From NCBI RefSeq assembly GCF_028368995.1, contig NZ_JAQNDL010000004.1:628001-692000 (forward strand): a stretch of 64,000 nucleotides of DNA. Direction: 5' to 3'. The stretch comes from Nannocystis bainbridge. GTDB lineage: Bacteria; Myxococcota_A; Polyangia; Nannocystales; Nannocystaceae. Both the position numbers and the translations under genes were made by a program. Each line of letters begins with the position of its first letter. Positions within the stretch are counted from its first letter, which is position 1. Below the pieces are notes generated by a model. That model searched no databases and was not told the origin of the DNA. It saw only the letters and a list, made by a program, of their open reading frames with translations. Below, one piece after another: positions 7,614 through 15,762 of the stretch.

Positions 7614-9209
7614 TCAGCCGTCGGTCTTGCGGAAGCGATAGGCGAGCTGCGGCCGCGTGAGCCCGAGCAGGCGCGCGGCGGCGGCGAGGTTGCCTCCGGC
7701 GCGGTCGACGGCGCCGCGGATGAGCGCCTGCTCGAGCGCGTCGATGCCGGCGCGGCGATCGAGCAGGGCGCCGATGAGCTCGTCGACGCCCGGGAGGTCG
7801 GCCCCGGCGGCGGCTCCGATCGGCTGGAGGACGCCCGCGGGCGCCAGCTCGAGGCGCGCGGGCGGGGCCTCGTCGCCGCTGAACAGGTGGCCGCGATCGA
7901 TCGGCGCGCCGTCGTCGACGAGCACCGCGGCGCGAGCGATCCGTCCCCACAGCTCGCGCACGTTGCCGGGGTAGTCGTGATCGAGGAGGGCGTTGTTGGC
8001 GGCCTCGGTGACGCCGACGAGCCGCCGCCCGAGGCCGCGCGCGTGCTGGTCGAGGAAGCGGCCGAGCAGCAGCGGGATGTCCTCCCGCCGCTCGCGCAGC
8101 GGCGGGACCCACACCGGGAAGGCGCCGAGGCGCTGGACCAATTCGTCGCGCACGAGGCCGCCGCGCCGCAGGTCGACGCGGGTGCTGGCGAGCCAGCGCA
8201 GGTCGTGATCGCCGGCGTCGAAGGCGTGGAGTAACCTGTCCTGAAGTTCAGGTGAGAGGCGATCGAGGTCGGCGAGCAGGAGGCTGCCGCCGCGGGCCCG
8301 CGCGAGCGCATCGGCGAGACCGGCGGGGTCGAGGGCGCCGGCGCGCACGACCACGAAGGGGCCGGCGGCGCGGCGGCTGCGGTCGTGCACGGCGCGGGCG
8401 AGGTGGCGCTTGCCGACGCCGGGCTCGCCCTCGAGCAGGACGGGCAGCTCGGAGCCGGCGACGCGCGCGAGCAGGGCGAAGGCGCCGCGCAGGCCGGTGG
8501 CGTGACCGATGACGGGTCCGTCGTCGCGCGCGAGAGCGGCGGGCGGATCGCCGGGGCCCGGGCGCGCGATCGGGTGGGTGGCGAGGAACTCGAACTCGGG
8601 CGGTGGGGTGTCGTCGCCGAGCGGTCGGCCGACGATCCGGCAATGACGCGCGCCGCAGGCCCGACAGGCGACCTCGCGGTAGACGATCGGCCGACCCATG
8701 AAGACGGTGGTGAAACCGCTGGCGTAGCCGAGCATGGTCCAGCACACGGGCTCGGCGGCCCGACCCTCGCTTTCGAGGTGAGCCTCGACCTCGGCGGAGC
8801 TGCGCCAGGCGAACTCGCCGCGGTAGTGGCCGCGCTCGATGTCGAACTGGACCTCGAGCGGGCGCACGGCGACCATGCCCTCGAGCGCGTGCAATTGCGG
8901 GCCGGCGGCGAACAGCTCGTAGTAGCTGGCGGTGCCGCGGATCCGGCGGGCGTATTCGCCGTCGCGCTGGCCGGAGACGTAGCCCATGCGGGTCAGGATG
9001 GCCCGCGCCCGGGCGACGCCGACGGCGGCGATGAGCTCGCGCCGCAGGGTCGCCATGGCGCCGAGATGGACGAGCACCATGCGCTCGTCACCGAGGGTGA
9101 TCCGGCCGTCGCGCGGCCAGAAGCGCAGGTGCTTGAGCAGGTCGGCGCTGTCCGGCAGCCGCAGCGCGTCGTCGTCGCCAGCGGCGACGAAGGGCCCTTC
9201 TTCGCTCAC
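7614..9209 (-). CDS. XylR/DmpR-type regulator with a defective AAA+ core
   Basis: 531 residues from a GTG at 9209. Domains in order: XylR_N sensor (about 20-110; LLKHLRFWPRDGRITLGDE), V4R domain (about 110-185; metal-binding Cys in REVACRACGARHC), a sigma-54-type AAA+ region (about 225-430; Walker A GEPGVGKRHLA, arginine region PPLRERREDIPLLL, DYPGNVRELW) and a Fis-type helix-turn-helix at the end (AVDRAGGNLAAAARLLGLTR). The GAFTGA loop and its flanks are missing entirely, and Walker B reads LLLADLDRL where LFLDEIGEL is normal. So it is unlikely to open sigma-54 complexes; a repressor or sigma-70-type role, as in TyrR, is possible. The sensor fits aromatic ligands. Confidence 0.85.
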   Translation of the reverse strand: MSEEGPFVAAGDDDALRLPDSADLLKHLRFWPRDGRITLGDERMVLVHLGAMATLRRELIAAVGVARARAILTRMGYVSGQRDGEYARRIRGTASYYELFAAGPQLHALEGMVAVRPLEVQFDIERGHYRGEFAWRSSAEVEAHLESEGRAAEPVCWTMLGYASGFTTVFMGRPIVYREVACRACGARHCRIVGRPLGDDTPPPEFEFLATHPIARPGPGDPPAALARDDGPVIGHATGLRGAFALLARVAGSELPVLLEGEPGVGKRHLARAVHDRSRRAAGPFVVVRAGALDPAGLADALARARGGSLLLADLDRLSPELQDRLLHAFDAGDHDLRWLASTRVDLRRGGLVRDELVQRLGAFPVWVPPLRERREDIPLLLGRFLDQHARGLGRRLVGVTEAANNALLDHDYPGNVRELWGRIARAAVLVDDGAPIDRGHLFSGDEAPPARLELAPAGVLQPIGAAAGADLPGVDELIGALLDRRAGIDALEQALIRGAVDRAGGNLAAAARLLGLTRPQLAYRFRKTDG

Positions 9210-9344
9210 GCGCGAGCACAGTAGGCCGGGGCCGCCGCGGCGATCAAGCCCGGCGATCGCGGGAGTCAGCGGGGTGCGGATCCGCCCGAGGGCCGCCGGC
9301 GAGCCGGCGACGGCGCCGGGGCTGGGGTAGACTGCGCGCCCCGC

Positions 9345-9815
9345 ATGCACGCCAACGCCGAGACTATCCAGCGCTTCTACACCGCCTTCGCCGCCCGGGA
9401 CGCGGCCACGATGGCGGCCTGCTACGCCGACGACGTGGCGTTCAGCGACCACGCGTTCCCGGGCCTGCGCGGGCGCGAGGCCGGCGAGATGTGGCGGATG
9501 CTGTGCGAGCGCGGCAAGGACCTGAAGATCGAGTTCCGCGACGTCAAGGCCGACGATCACCAGGGCTCGGCGCACTGGGAGGCCTGGTACACGTTCGGCC
9601 GCACGGGGCGGAAGGTGCACAACGTGGTCGAGGCGCGCTTCGAATTCCGCGACGGCAAGATCGTGCGCCACGACGACGATTTCCCGCTGTGGGCGTGGGC
9701 GCGGCAGGCGATGGGCGCGCCAGGGCTGCTGCTCGGGTGGTCGGGGTTCTTCGAGCGCTCGCTGCAGCGCCAGGCGCGGCGCCAGCTCGAGGCGTTCATG
9801 GCCGGCCGCTCGTGA
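9345..9815 (+). CDS. SnoaL/NTF2-like protein
   Basis: 156 residues. The pattern IQRFYTAFAARDAATMAACY, then ADDVAFSDHAFPGLRG, GREAGEMWRML and FRDGKIVRHDDDFPLWAW is the SnoaL-like cone-shaped alpha+beta barrel of the NTF2 superfamily. Members include ketosteroid isomerases, polyketide cyclases and many unassigned proteins. It is divergent from the XylR-type gene with a 135-nt gap and might be controlled by it. The ATG at 9345 is used; no strong Shine-Dalgarno is visible. Confidence 0.85.
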   Translation: MHANAETIQRFYTAFAARDAATMAACYADDVAFSDHAFPGLRGREAGEMWRMLCERGKDLKIEFRDVKADDHQGSAHWEAWYTFGRTGRKVHNVVEARFEFRDGKIVRHDDDFPLWAWARQAMGAPGLLLGWSGFFERSLQRQARRQLEAFMAGRS

Positions 9816-9823
9816 GCGGCGAC

Positions 9824-9900
9824 GGTCGCTCGCTCGCGGTGTGGTGATTGGCAGGGTGCTGCCGATCGCCGGTCGCTCGCTCGCGCCGGGTGTGGTGATT
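9824..9900. repeat. Short direct repeat downstream of the SnoaL-like gene
   Basis: Two copies of a unit beginning GGTCGCTCGCTCGC and ending GTGTGGTGATT, at 9824-9849 and 9871-9900, separated by 21 nt. It looks like a local duplication in non-coding DNA. Confidence 0.6.
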
Positions 9901-10023
9901 CATCGGTGCGCGCGGCAAATGACTTGAGTCTGCTTGCGGGCCGGTGAACCTCGAACACGGTCAAGCCGTGCCGTCACGCCCGGAACTCTCCGGATGCGGG
10001 TCCGCGGCGCAGAGGGCCGATGT

Positions 10024-11799
10024 ATGATGATTCGCGCGGGTCGTGGGGTGGGCCGTCTCGTCGATGTCACGGCGCTGGCGCTGGTCGCCGGCTGCGGCGA
10101 ACCGGAGGCCGTCGGCACCGCGACGGCGTCGTTCGGCAGCGGCACGGGTGCGATCGACGACGGGCTCGAGACGATGGTCGGCTGGTCCGGATCGAGCGGC
10201 TGGGTGACGACGGGGCCGGACGATCCAGTCGGGCAGTGCGGCGACGATCCGCTGTGCCTGCCGCCGAGCGAGATGGTGCCGACCGACAAGCCCGATGGGC
10301 TGCCGAGCCCGCTCCCGGGGGTCTACGACGATCTGGGGCCGGCGGCGCCCGACGCGGGCTTTCGCGCGCTGATCGGGTTCCCGACCCGCCAGCGCGCGCT
10401 GCTCGAGGACCGGGTGGCGCTGATGTACGCGCCCGGCAGCCCGCTGTTCCGCGGCTACATGACGGTGGAGGCGTGGATGGCCGAGCACGCGCCGGACCCG
10501 GGCGACGTCGGGCTGGTCGAGAACTGGCTGCGCGCGCAGGGGTTCACGATCGACTTCGAGGCCAAGAACCGCTTGCTGGTCCAGTTCTCGGGCACGGTCG
10601 CCGGCTTCAATGCGACGTTCAAGACCACGCTGCACGTGTGCCTGCGCAAAAACCCGCTGTGGGACGACCCGCCGTTCCCGGTCTATTGCACGCTGGATCG
10701 GTTCACGCTGCCGAAGTTCGTCGCCGAGCGCACCAACGGGCTGGCGACCGCCGACCTGCCGGCGGAGAAGGGCGAGCTGACGGCGGAGGTCGGCGAGATC
10801 GTGGCCGACCCGCCGGGGCCGGAGGCGTACGGGCCGCGGGCGTTCTACGGCGCTTACGACATGCAGCCGCTGTTCGAGGCCGGGTTCAACGGGCGCGGGT
10901 CGTCGCTCGGGGTGGTCGCGGCCGGGACGTATCACGCGATCGACCTGCAGATCTTCTGGAAATCGTTCGGGGTGGTGCGCGCGCTGCCGAAACGGATCGC
11001 GGTGATGGAGCCGGTGTTCGAGCGCGTGACCGAGACGGCGCTCGATGTCCAGTGGGCCTCGGCGATGGCGCCCGGCGCCGACGTGGTGGTCTACGAGGGG
11101 CCCGACGCGCGCAACACCTCGCTGCTGTTCACCTGGAACCACGCGATCGCCAGCAATGCGGTCGAGGTGCTGACGTTCTCGTTCGCCCACCGCGAGGACT
11201 CGGAGCCGAAGCCGCTGCGCCATCAATACGACGAGTCGGCGCTGATGGGCGCGGCGCTCGGGATGACGCTGGTGTCGGCCAGCGGCGACTCGGGCAAGCC
11301 CGACACGCCGTGCTCGTCGCCGTACGTGACGTGCGTCGGCGGGACCCACCTGGTGGCCAGCCAGGAGGGGGTGATCGAGAAGGAGTGGGCGTGGCAGATG
11401 TCGGGCTCGGGCCCGGCCAAGACGTTCGCGCGCCCGTACTGGCAGGACGCCGACGTCAAGCTCGACCGGCGCGCGATGGCCGACCTGGCGCTGAGCTCGT
11501 CGACCGAGGCGCCGATGTGGATGCGTCGCTGGGCCAAGTGGGAGTACTTCGGCGGCACGTCGTTCGCGGCGCCGGCGTTCGCCGGGATGGTCGCGGTGAT
11601 CAACGGCCACCGCCGCGCGCGCGGGCTGCCGCGCGTCGGGTTCCTCAACCCGATCCTGTACGGCCACGCGCCGACGCGCGCGACCTTCCGCGACATCGTG
11701 TACGGCTTCACCGAGCACTATCACGCCGGGCCCGGCTGGGACTATCCGACCGGGCTCGGCGCCCCCGACGTGGCCCTGCTGGCGCTGGCATTGCCTTAG
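10024..11799 (+). CDS. S53 family peptidase (sedolisin/kumamolisin type), lipoprotein
   Basis: 591 residues from the ATG at 10024. A short signal ends in a lipobox (LALVAGC). The region at about 120-240 is a pro-kumamolisin activation domain. Catalytic residues of the Ser-Glu-Asp triad are in place: Glu337 and Asp341 (ETALDVQWAS), the oxyanion Asp422 (SASGDSG) and Ser513 in GGTSFAAPAFAG. The C-terminal DIVYGF...GPGWDYPTGLGAPD fits the calcium site. It is an acid-stable secreted endopeptidase tethered to the membrane, plausible for predation. Upstream in-frame codons exist, but the signal peptide supports this start. Confidence 0.92.
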   Translation: MMIRAGRGVGRLVDVTALALVAGCGEPEAVGTATASFGSGTGAIDDGLETMVGWSGSSGWVTTGPDDPVGQCGDDPLCLPPSEMVPTDKPDGLPSPLPGVYDDLGPAAPDAGFRALIGFPTRQRALLEDRVALMYAPGSPLFRGYMTVEAWMAEHAPDPGDVGLVENWLRAQGFTIDFEAKNRLLVQFSGTVAGFNATFKTTLHVCLRKNPLWDDPPFPVYCTLDRFTLPKFVAERTNGLATADLPAEKGELTAEVGEIVADPPGPEAYGPRAFYGAYDMQPLFEAGFNGRGSSLGVVAAGTYHAIDLQIFWKSFGVVRALPKRIAVMEPVFERVTETALDVQWASAMAPGADVVVYEGPDARNTSLLFTWNHAIASNAVEVLTFSFAHREDSEPKPLRHQYDESALMGAALGMTLVSASGDSGKPDTPCSSPYVTCVGGTHLVASQEGVIEKEWAWQMSGSGPAKTFARPYWQDADVKLDRRAMADLALSSSTEAPMWMRRWAKWEYFGGTSFAAPAFAGMVAVINGHRRARGLPRVGFLNPILYGHAPTRATFRDIVYGFTEHYHAGPGWDYPTGLGAPDVALLALALP

Positions 11800-11862
11800 G
11801 GACATGTCCTCGAGGGGCATGCTCGAAGGGGCATGTCCTCGCGGGCATGTCCTCGCGGGCAG
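11798..11862. repeat. GGACATGTCC-type palindrome cluster
   Basis: Four near-tandem half units (GGGACATGTCCTCGAGG, GGGCATGCTCGAAGG, GGCATGTCCTCGCGG, GGCATGTCCTCGCGG) fill the gap between the S53 peptidase end and the convergent lipoprotein end. Confidence 0.8.
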
Positions 11863-11866
11863 AGGA

Positions 11867-12388
11867 TCACTGACGATTGTCTTCGAGGCGGCGGCGGGCG
11901 TCGGCCCAGGTCGGCAGCGCGTCGGAGCCGCTCCAGTTGGTGGTCTCCCAGCCCATGGTGAACTTGAGGCCGTTCTTGATGGCCTTGCCGTGCACGGCGC
12001 CGAACACGAACTTCATGCGCGCGGCTTCGTCGCGCCACAGCGAGAGGGTGCGGGCGCTGCCGCAGCGGGCCGAGGTGGCGAAGGTGGCGCCGAGGAAGCC
12101 GTCGTGGGTGAAGAGGTCCATCATCGGCGGCAAGGTCTCGGCCTCGAGCGCTTCGGCGTGCTCCGGGGTGTGCCAGCCGACGGTGGTGGCGACGACGTGC
12201 GGTTGCGGTAGCGGGGCGACGAGGGCGCCCTTGTCGTCGAACGCCGGGCCCATGAAGGGCAGCACGTCGAGGTCGGATTCGTCGCAGGCCGACAGCTCGG
12301 CGATGGTCGGCTCCTCGCGCGGCGGGTCGCCGTCGTCGCAGGCGGGCAGGAGCAGGGTGAGCGCATAAAGGGCGGTGCGGGGCTGCAT
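11867..12388 (-). CDS. Lipoprotein with a putative alpha/beta-barrel domain
   Basis: 173 residues starting MQPRTALYALTLLLPACDDG; lipobox LLPAC. The mature region (VATTVGWHTPEHAEALEAET, FLGATFATSARCGSARTLSL, ARMKFVFGAVHGKAIKN) has the alternating pattern of a ferredoxin-like dimeric barrel of the monooxygenase/DUF3291 kind. This is a weak fold-level call. A GTG five codons upstream (12403) is an alternative start. The gene is convergent with the S53 peptidase. Confidence 0.7.
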   Translation of the reverse strand: MQPRTALYALTLLLPACDDGDPPREEPTIAELSACDESDLDVLPFMGPAFDDKGALVAPLPQPHVVATTVGWHTPEHAEALEAETLPPMMDLFTHDGFLGATFATSARCGSARTLSLWRDEAARMKFVFGAVHGKAIKNGLKFTMGWETTNWSGSDALPTWADARRRLEDNRQ

Positions 12389-12637
12389 GCCAGGCTGCAA
12401 CACCGCGCGCGCCCGCGAGTGTCACCACGTCGTGCGCAGAAGGTCTGCGTCGCGTTCGCGCGCACGCGCGAGGAAGTCTCGGGGGGGGTCGTTCGCCGCG
12501 GCTCGCGCGGGGTGCTTCGGGTTTCACCGGCGGCTGCGTGAGGGCGTGAGCTTGTCGCCGGCAAGGCGCAGCGGAACGGTGATCCGCGGGCCGGGGCGGG
12601 CCGCTACAAGGCCCGTACTTTTTAGAAGGAGCACGAC

Positions 12638-14050
12638 TTGAAGAATTCGACTTCGACGACCTCGGCAGCGCTGGCCCTCTTCATCCTCAGCGGGTGCCCA
12701 CCGGAAGAGGCGACCACCGATGCGCCCGACACCGACACCAGCACCGGGGCGCCGGCCACGGCGACCGATGCGCCGACGACCGACGGGACCGAAGCCTGTC
12801 CGGCGCCGACGGCGGGCCCGACGATGCACGAGGGGCAGCTGGGGATGAACGAGGTGTGGACGGCCGACGGGAGCCCGCACATCGTGACCCGCTTCGTATC
12901 GATCCCGGACGGGTCGACGCTCACGATCGAGCCGTGCGCGGAGGTGCGGATGCAGGCCGATGCGGCGCTGGTGTTCGGCGGCACGAGCTCGACCGAGGTG
13001 ACGACGCTCAAGGCGGAAGGCGAGGCCGAGCGGCCGATCCGGTTCGTGCGCGACGGCGAAGCGCCGTGGAGCGCGCTGGTGGCCTACACGCCGTCGCAGC
13101 TGTCCCTGGCGCACGTGACGCTCGAGGGCGGCGGCGCGGACCGGTTCCTCTATCACGCGTCGCTGGTGATGCGCGGCAACAGCGAGACGCCGACGAAGAA
13201 GCTGGTCCACGTCGACCACGTGACGATCAAGGACTCGGTCGGCGCGGGTGTGCTGGCGGAGTGGAGCTCGGGCTTCTTGCCGGGGTCGACGCAGCTGGTG
13301 GTGACCGGCAGCGGCACCGAGGACAGCCCGTACCCGGTGCGCCTCGGCGAGCACACGCTCGACTCGCTGCCCGACGGCGACTACACGGGCAACCTGATCG
13401 ACAAGATCCACATCGATGCCGAGGGCGCGAACAGCAGCGGCGGCCTGCAAGAAGACGGGACGATGCGCGACCGCGGGGTGCCGTACCACTTCGGCGAGTT
13501 CGGCGGTTCGCGCTTCAGCATCGGCGGGCCGGCGCAGCCGCTGACGACGCTGACGATCGAGCCGGGGGTGACGATCGAGTTCCTCGAGGGGACGGGGATG
13601 GAGATCGAGCACTGGACGAGCGAGGACGAGCCGGCGACAGGGGCGCTGGTGGCGGTCGGCACGGCGGACAAGCCGATCGTGTTCACGTCGGCCGCGGCGG
13701 CGCCGGCGGCCGGTGACTGGATCGGCTTGTGGTTCGGCAGCGTGCCGGCGGCGCACAACCGCCTCGAGCACGCGCGCATCGAGTACGCGGGCGGCGAGTG
13801 CGGCTGCGTCGGCTTCACCTGCACCGACGCCGACGAGGCGAGCGTGCTGTTCATCGAGGGCGTGCCGGCGAGCGCGTTCATCCAGAACACGACGATCGCC
13901 CACAGCGCGGGCCACGGGATCGCCCGCGGCTGGCTCGGCGGCGGACCTGACTTTTCGGTCAGCAACACCTTCGAGGACGTGCTCGGCTGCGATCAGACGC
14001 TGCCGCGCGACGAGAACAACGCCTGCTCCGAGGGCGACGGCTGCGGCTGA
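12638..14050 (+). CDS. Beta-helix lipoprotein, TTG start
   Basis: 470 residues. The start is a TTG at 12638 with a strong AGAAGGA Shine-Dalgarno seven bases upstream (12624-12630). It encodes MKNSTSTTSAALALFILSGC, a lipoprotein signal. A Thr/Ala-rich linker follows (about 25-55). Then come two long stretches of repeated short strands (LTIEPCAEVRMQADAALVFG and LTIEPGVTIEFLEGTGMEI are internal equivalents), each leading to a turn with RPIRFV or KPIVFTS. This is a right-handed parallel beta-helix pattern, seen in many myxobacterial surface proteins. Cys pairs occur near the end. No catalytic motif was identified. Confidence 0.83.
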   Translation: MKNSTSTTSAALALFILSGCPPEEATTDAPDTDTSTGAPATATDAPTTDGTEACPAPTAGPTMHEGQLGMNEVWTADGSPHIVTRFVSIPDGSTLTIEPCAEVRMQADAALVFGGTSSTEVTTLKAEGEAERPIRFVRDGEAPWSALVAYTPSQLSLAHVTLEGGGADRFLYHASLVMRGNSETPTKKLVHVDHVTIKDSVGAGVLAEWSSGFLPGSTQLVVTGSGTEDSPYPVRLGEHTLDSLPDGDYTGNLIDKIHIDAEGANSSGGLQEDGTMRDRGVPYHFGEFGGSRFSIGGPAQPLTTLTIEPGVTIEFLEGTGMEIEHWTSEDEPATGALVAVGTADKPIVFTSAAAAPAAGDWIGLWFGSVPAAHNRLEHARIEYAGGECGCVGFTCTDADEASVLFIEGVPASAFIQNTTIAHSAGHGIARGWLGGGPDFSVSNTFEDVLGCDQTLPRDENNACSEGDGCG

Positions 14051-14160
14051 GAGGCCCGCAGAGGCTCGGCGGGGCGCTTCCGCCCGGACGGTGAGCGGCC
14101 GCGCGAGGCGGCGGTCGCTTGCCGGGCGGTCGGAGCCGGAGGTACGGTGCTCACCTGCCG

Positions 14161-15762
14161 ATGGCCCGGGCCCCCGAGATCACGAACGTCGGCGACGCGC
14201 TCGAGGGCCTCGTCCACCAGTTCGCCGATCCGTGGGCGTTCCTCCGCGAGCTGGTGCAGAACTCGATCGACGCCGGCAGCCCGCAGCTCGAGGTGCGCAT
14301 CGAGCATGACGCGCAGCGCGGGGCGATGATCGTCGAGGTCGCCGACGCGGGCGAGGGGATGACGCGCGAGATCATCGACACGCGCCTCACTCGCCTGTTC
14401 TCGTCGGCCAAGGAGGGCGACTACACCAAGATCGGCCGGTTCGGCATCGGCTTCGTGTCGGTGTTTGCGATCGATCCGGAGGTGGTCTGCGTCGACACCG
14501 GCCGCGCCGGCGAGTGGTGGCGGGTGGTGTTCCGCCGCGACCGCTCGTTCGAGCGCATCCGCCTGCACGATCCGGTCGAGGGCACGACGGTGCGGCTCTA
14601 CAAGGCGGCGTCGGCGACCGAGGTCGAGACGGCGCGCGCGCGGGCCCGCGAGACGCTGGCGTATTGGTGCAAGCACGTGAAGATCGAGCTGCTCCTCGAC
14701 GGCGAGCGCGTCAGCGGGCCGCTCGAGCTCGCGGGGCTCTGTCAGGTGCGGCACGAGGAGGAGGGCACGGCGCTGGTGATGGCGATCGTGCCGGAGGCCG
14801 AGGCGCTGCGCGGCTACTACCACGGGGGGCTGACGCTGCACGAGGAGCGCGACGCGTCGCTGCCGTACGTGGCGTTCAAGATCGATTCGCGGTTCCTCGA
14901 GCACACGCTGACGCGCGACAACGTGATCCGCGACGAGAACTACGCCAAGGCGATGACGATCGTGCAGGCGGTGGCGCGAGGACAGCTGATGGACCAGGTG
15001 TTCGCGGCGCTCGAGCGGATCGCGGCCGGCGAGGTCGTGCCCGACGAGGAACGGGCGCTGCTGCTCCGTTGCGCGGAGGCGGCGCTCAAGGAGCGCCAGG
15101 CGCAGCGGGGCTGGTGGGCGGCGAAGGTGCTGCCGACGGTGGGCGGGCCGCCGCTGTCGATGCAGGCGCTGCGCGAGCAGGCGGTCCTGCGCGCGGTGAT
15201 GTGCGCGACGGCGATGTCGCCGGTGGTGGCGGCGCTGCAGGCCGACAGGCACGTGGTGATCGCGTGCACGCCGAGGGACGCGATCGCCACGCTGGTCCGC
15301 ACGGCGACGGGGGCGTGGGCGGCGCCGGTGACGCAATTGTGCACGGCGCTGCCGCTGGCGCCCGCGGAGGCGGAGGCGTGGGAGCCGCTGTGCGCGGGCC
15401 TGGCGGCGCTGCTCAAGGCGAGCGGGCGGAAGATCCGCGTGGTGACGGTGGGGCGCTTCGACTACGCCGAATCGGCGATCGCGGAGCGAGTGGCGATCAC
15501 ACAGGCGCGCTTCGGCGAGCTGACGAAGGTGGAGGACGTCGGGCTGATGGCGAGCGGCTGGCTGGCGAGCGGACGGGTAGTGGTGCTGTCGGCGCTGCAC
15601 CCGACGCTGCTGCACCTGCGCGCGGTGGCGACGCGAGAGCCGGAGCTGGCGGCGTACCTGGCGATCAAGTCGTTCTTCTTGCACGGCGAGCTGAGCGCGG
15701 CGGTCGACGCCGAGCTGGCGAGCAAGGCCGCGGAGGCGCGATGGCGAAGGATGGACGGCTGA
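14161..15762 (+). CDS. GHKL (Hsp90-like) ATPase
   Basis: 533 residues. The N-terminal 170 residues form a GHKL ATP-binding domain: N box FLRELVQNSIDAG, G1 box ADAGEGMTREI and G2 box GRFGIGFVSVFAI, arranged as in HtpG/Hsp90 rather than histidine kinases. A middle segment ends with FLEHTLTRDNVIRDENY, reminiscent of the Hsp90 middle domain. The rest has no clear relative. The 3' end overlaps the next gene by 22 nt, so the two are translationally coupled and likely form one complex. Substrate and process are unknown. Confidence 0.85.
   Translation: MARAPEITNVGDALEGLVHQFADPWAFLRELVQNSIDAGSPQLEVRIEHDAQRGAMIVEVADAGEGMTREIIDTRLTRLFSSAKEGDYTKIGRFGIGFVSVFAIDPEVVCVDTGRAGEWWRVVFRRDRSFERIRLHDPVEGTTVRLYKAASATEVETARARARETLAYWCKHVKIELLLDGERVSGPLELAGLCQVRHEEEGTALVMAIVPEAEALRGYYHGGLTLHEERDASLPYVAFKIDSRFLEHTLTRDNVIRDENYAKAMTIVQAVARGQLMDQVFAALERIAAGEVVPDEERALLLRCAEAALKERQAQRGWWAAKVLPTVGGPPLSMQALREQAVLRAVMCATAMSPVVAALQADRHVVIACTPRDAIATLVRTATGAWAAPVTQLCTALPLAPAEAEAWEPLCAGLAALLKASGRKIRVVTVGRFDYAESAIAERVAITQARFGELTKVEDVGLMASGWLASGRVVVLSALHPTLLHLRAVATREPELAAYLAIKSFFLHGELSAAVDAELASKAAEARWRRMDG

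Noticed and set aside
9961..11820. Long minus-strand frame opposite the S53 peptidase
   Set aside because: The plus strand carries the full catalytic triad; the minus translation is Arg/His-rich without motifs.
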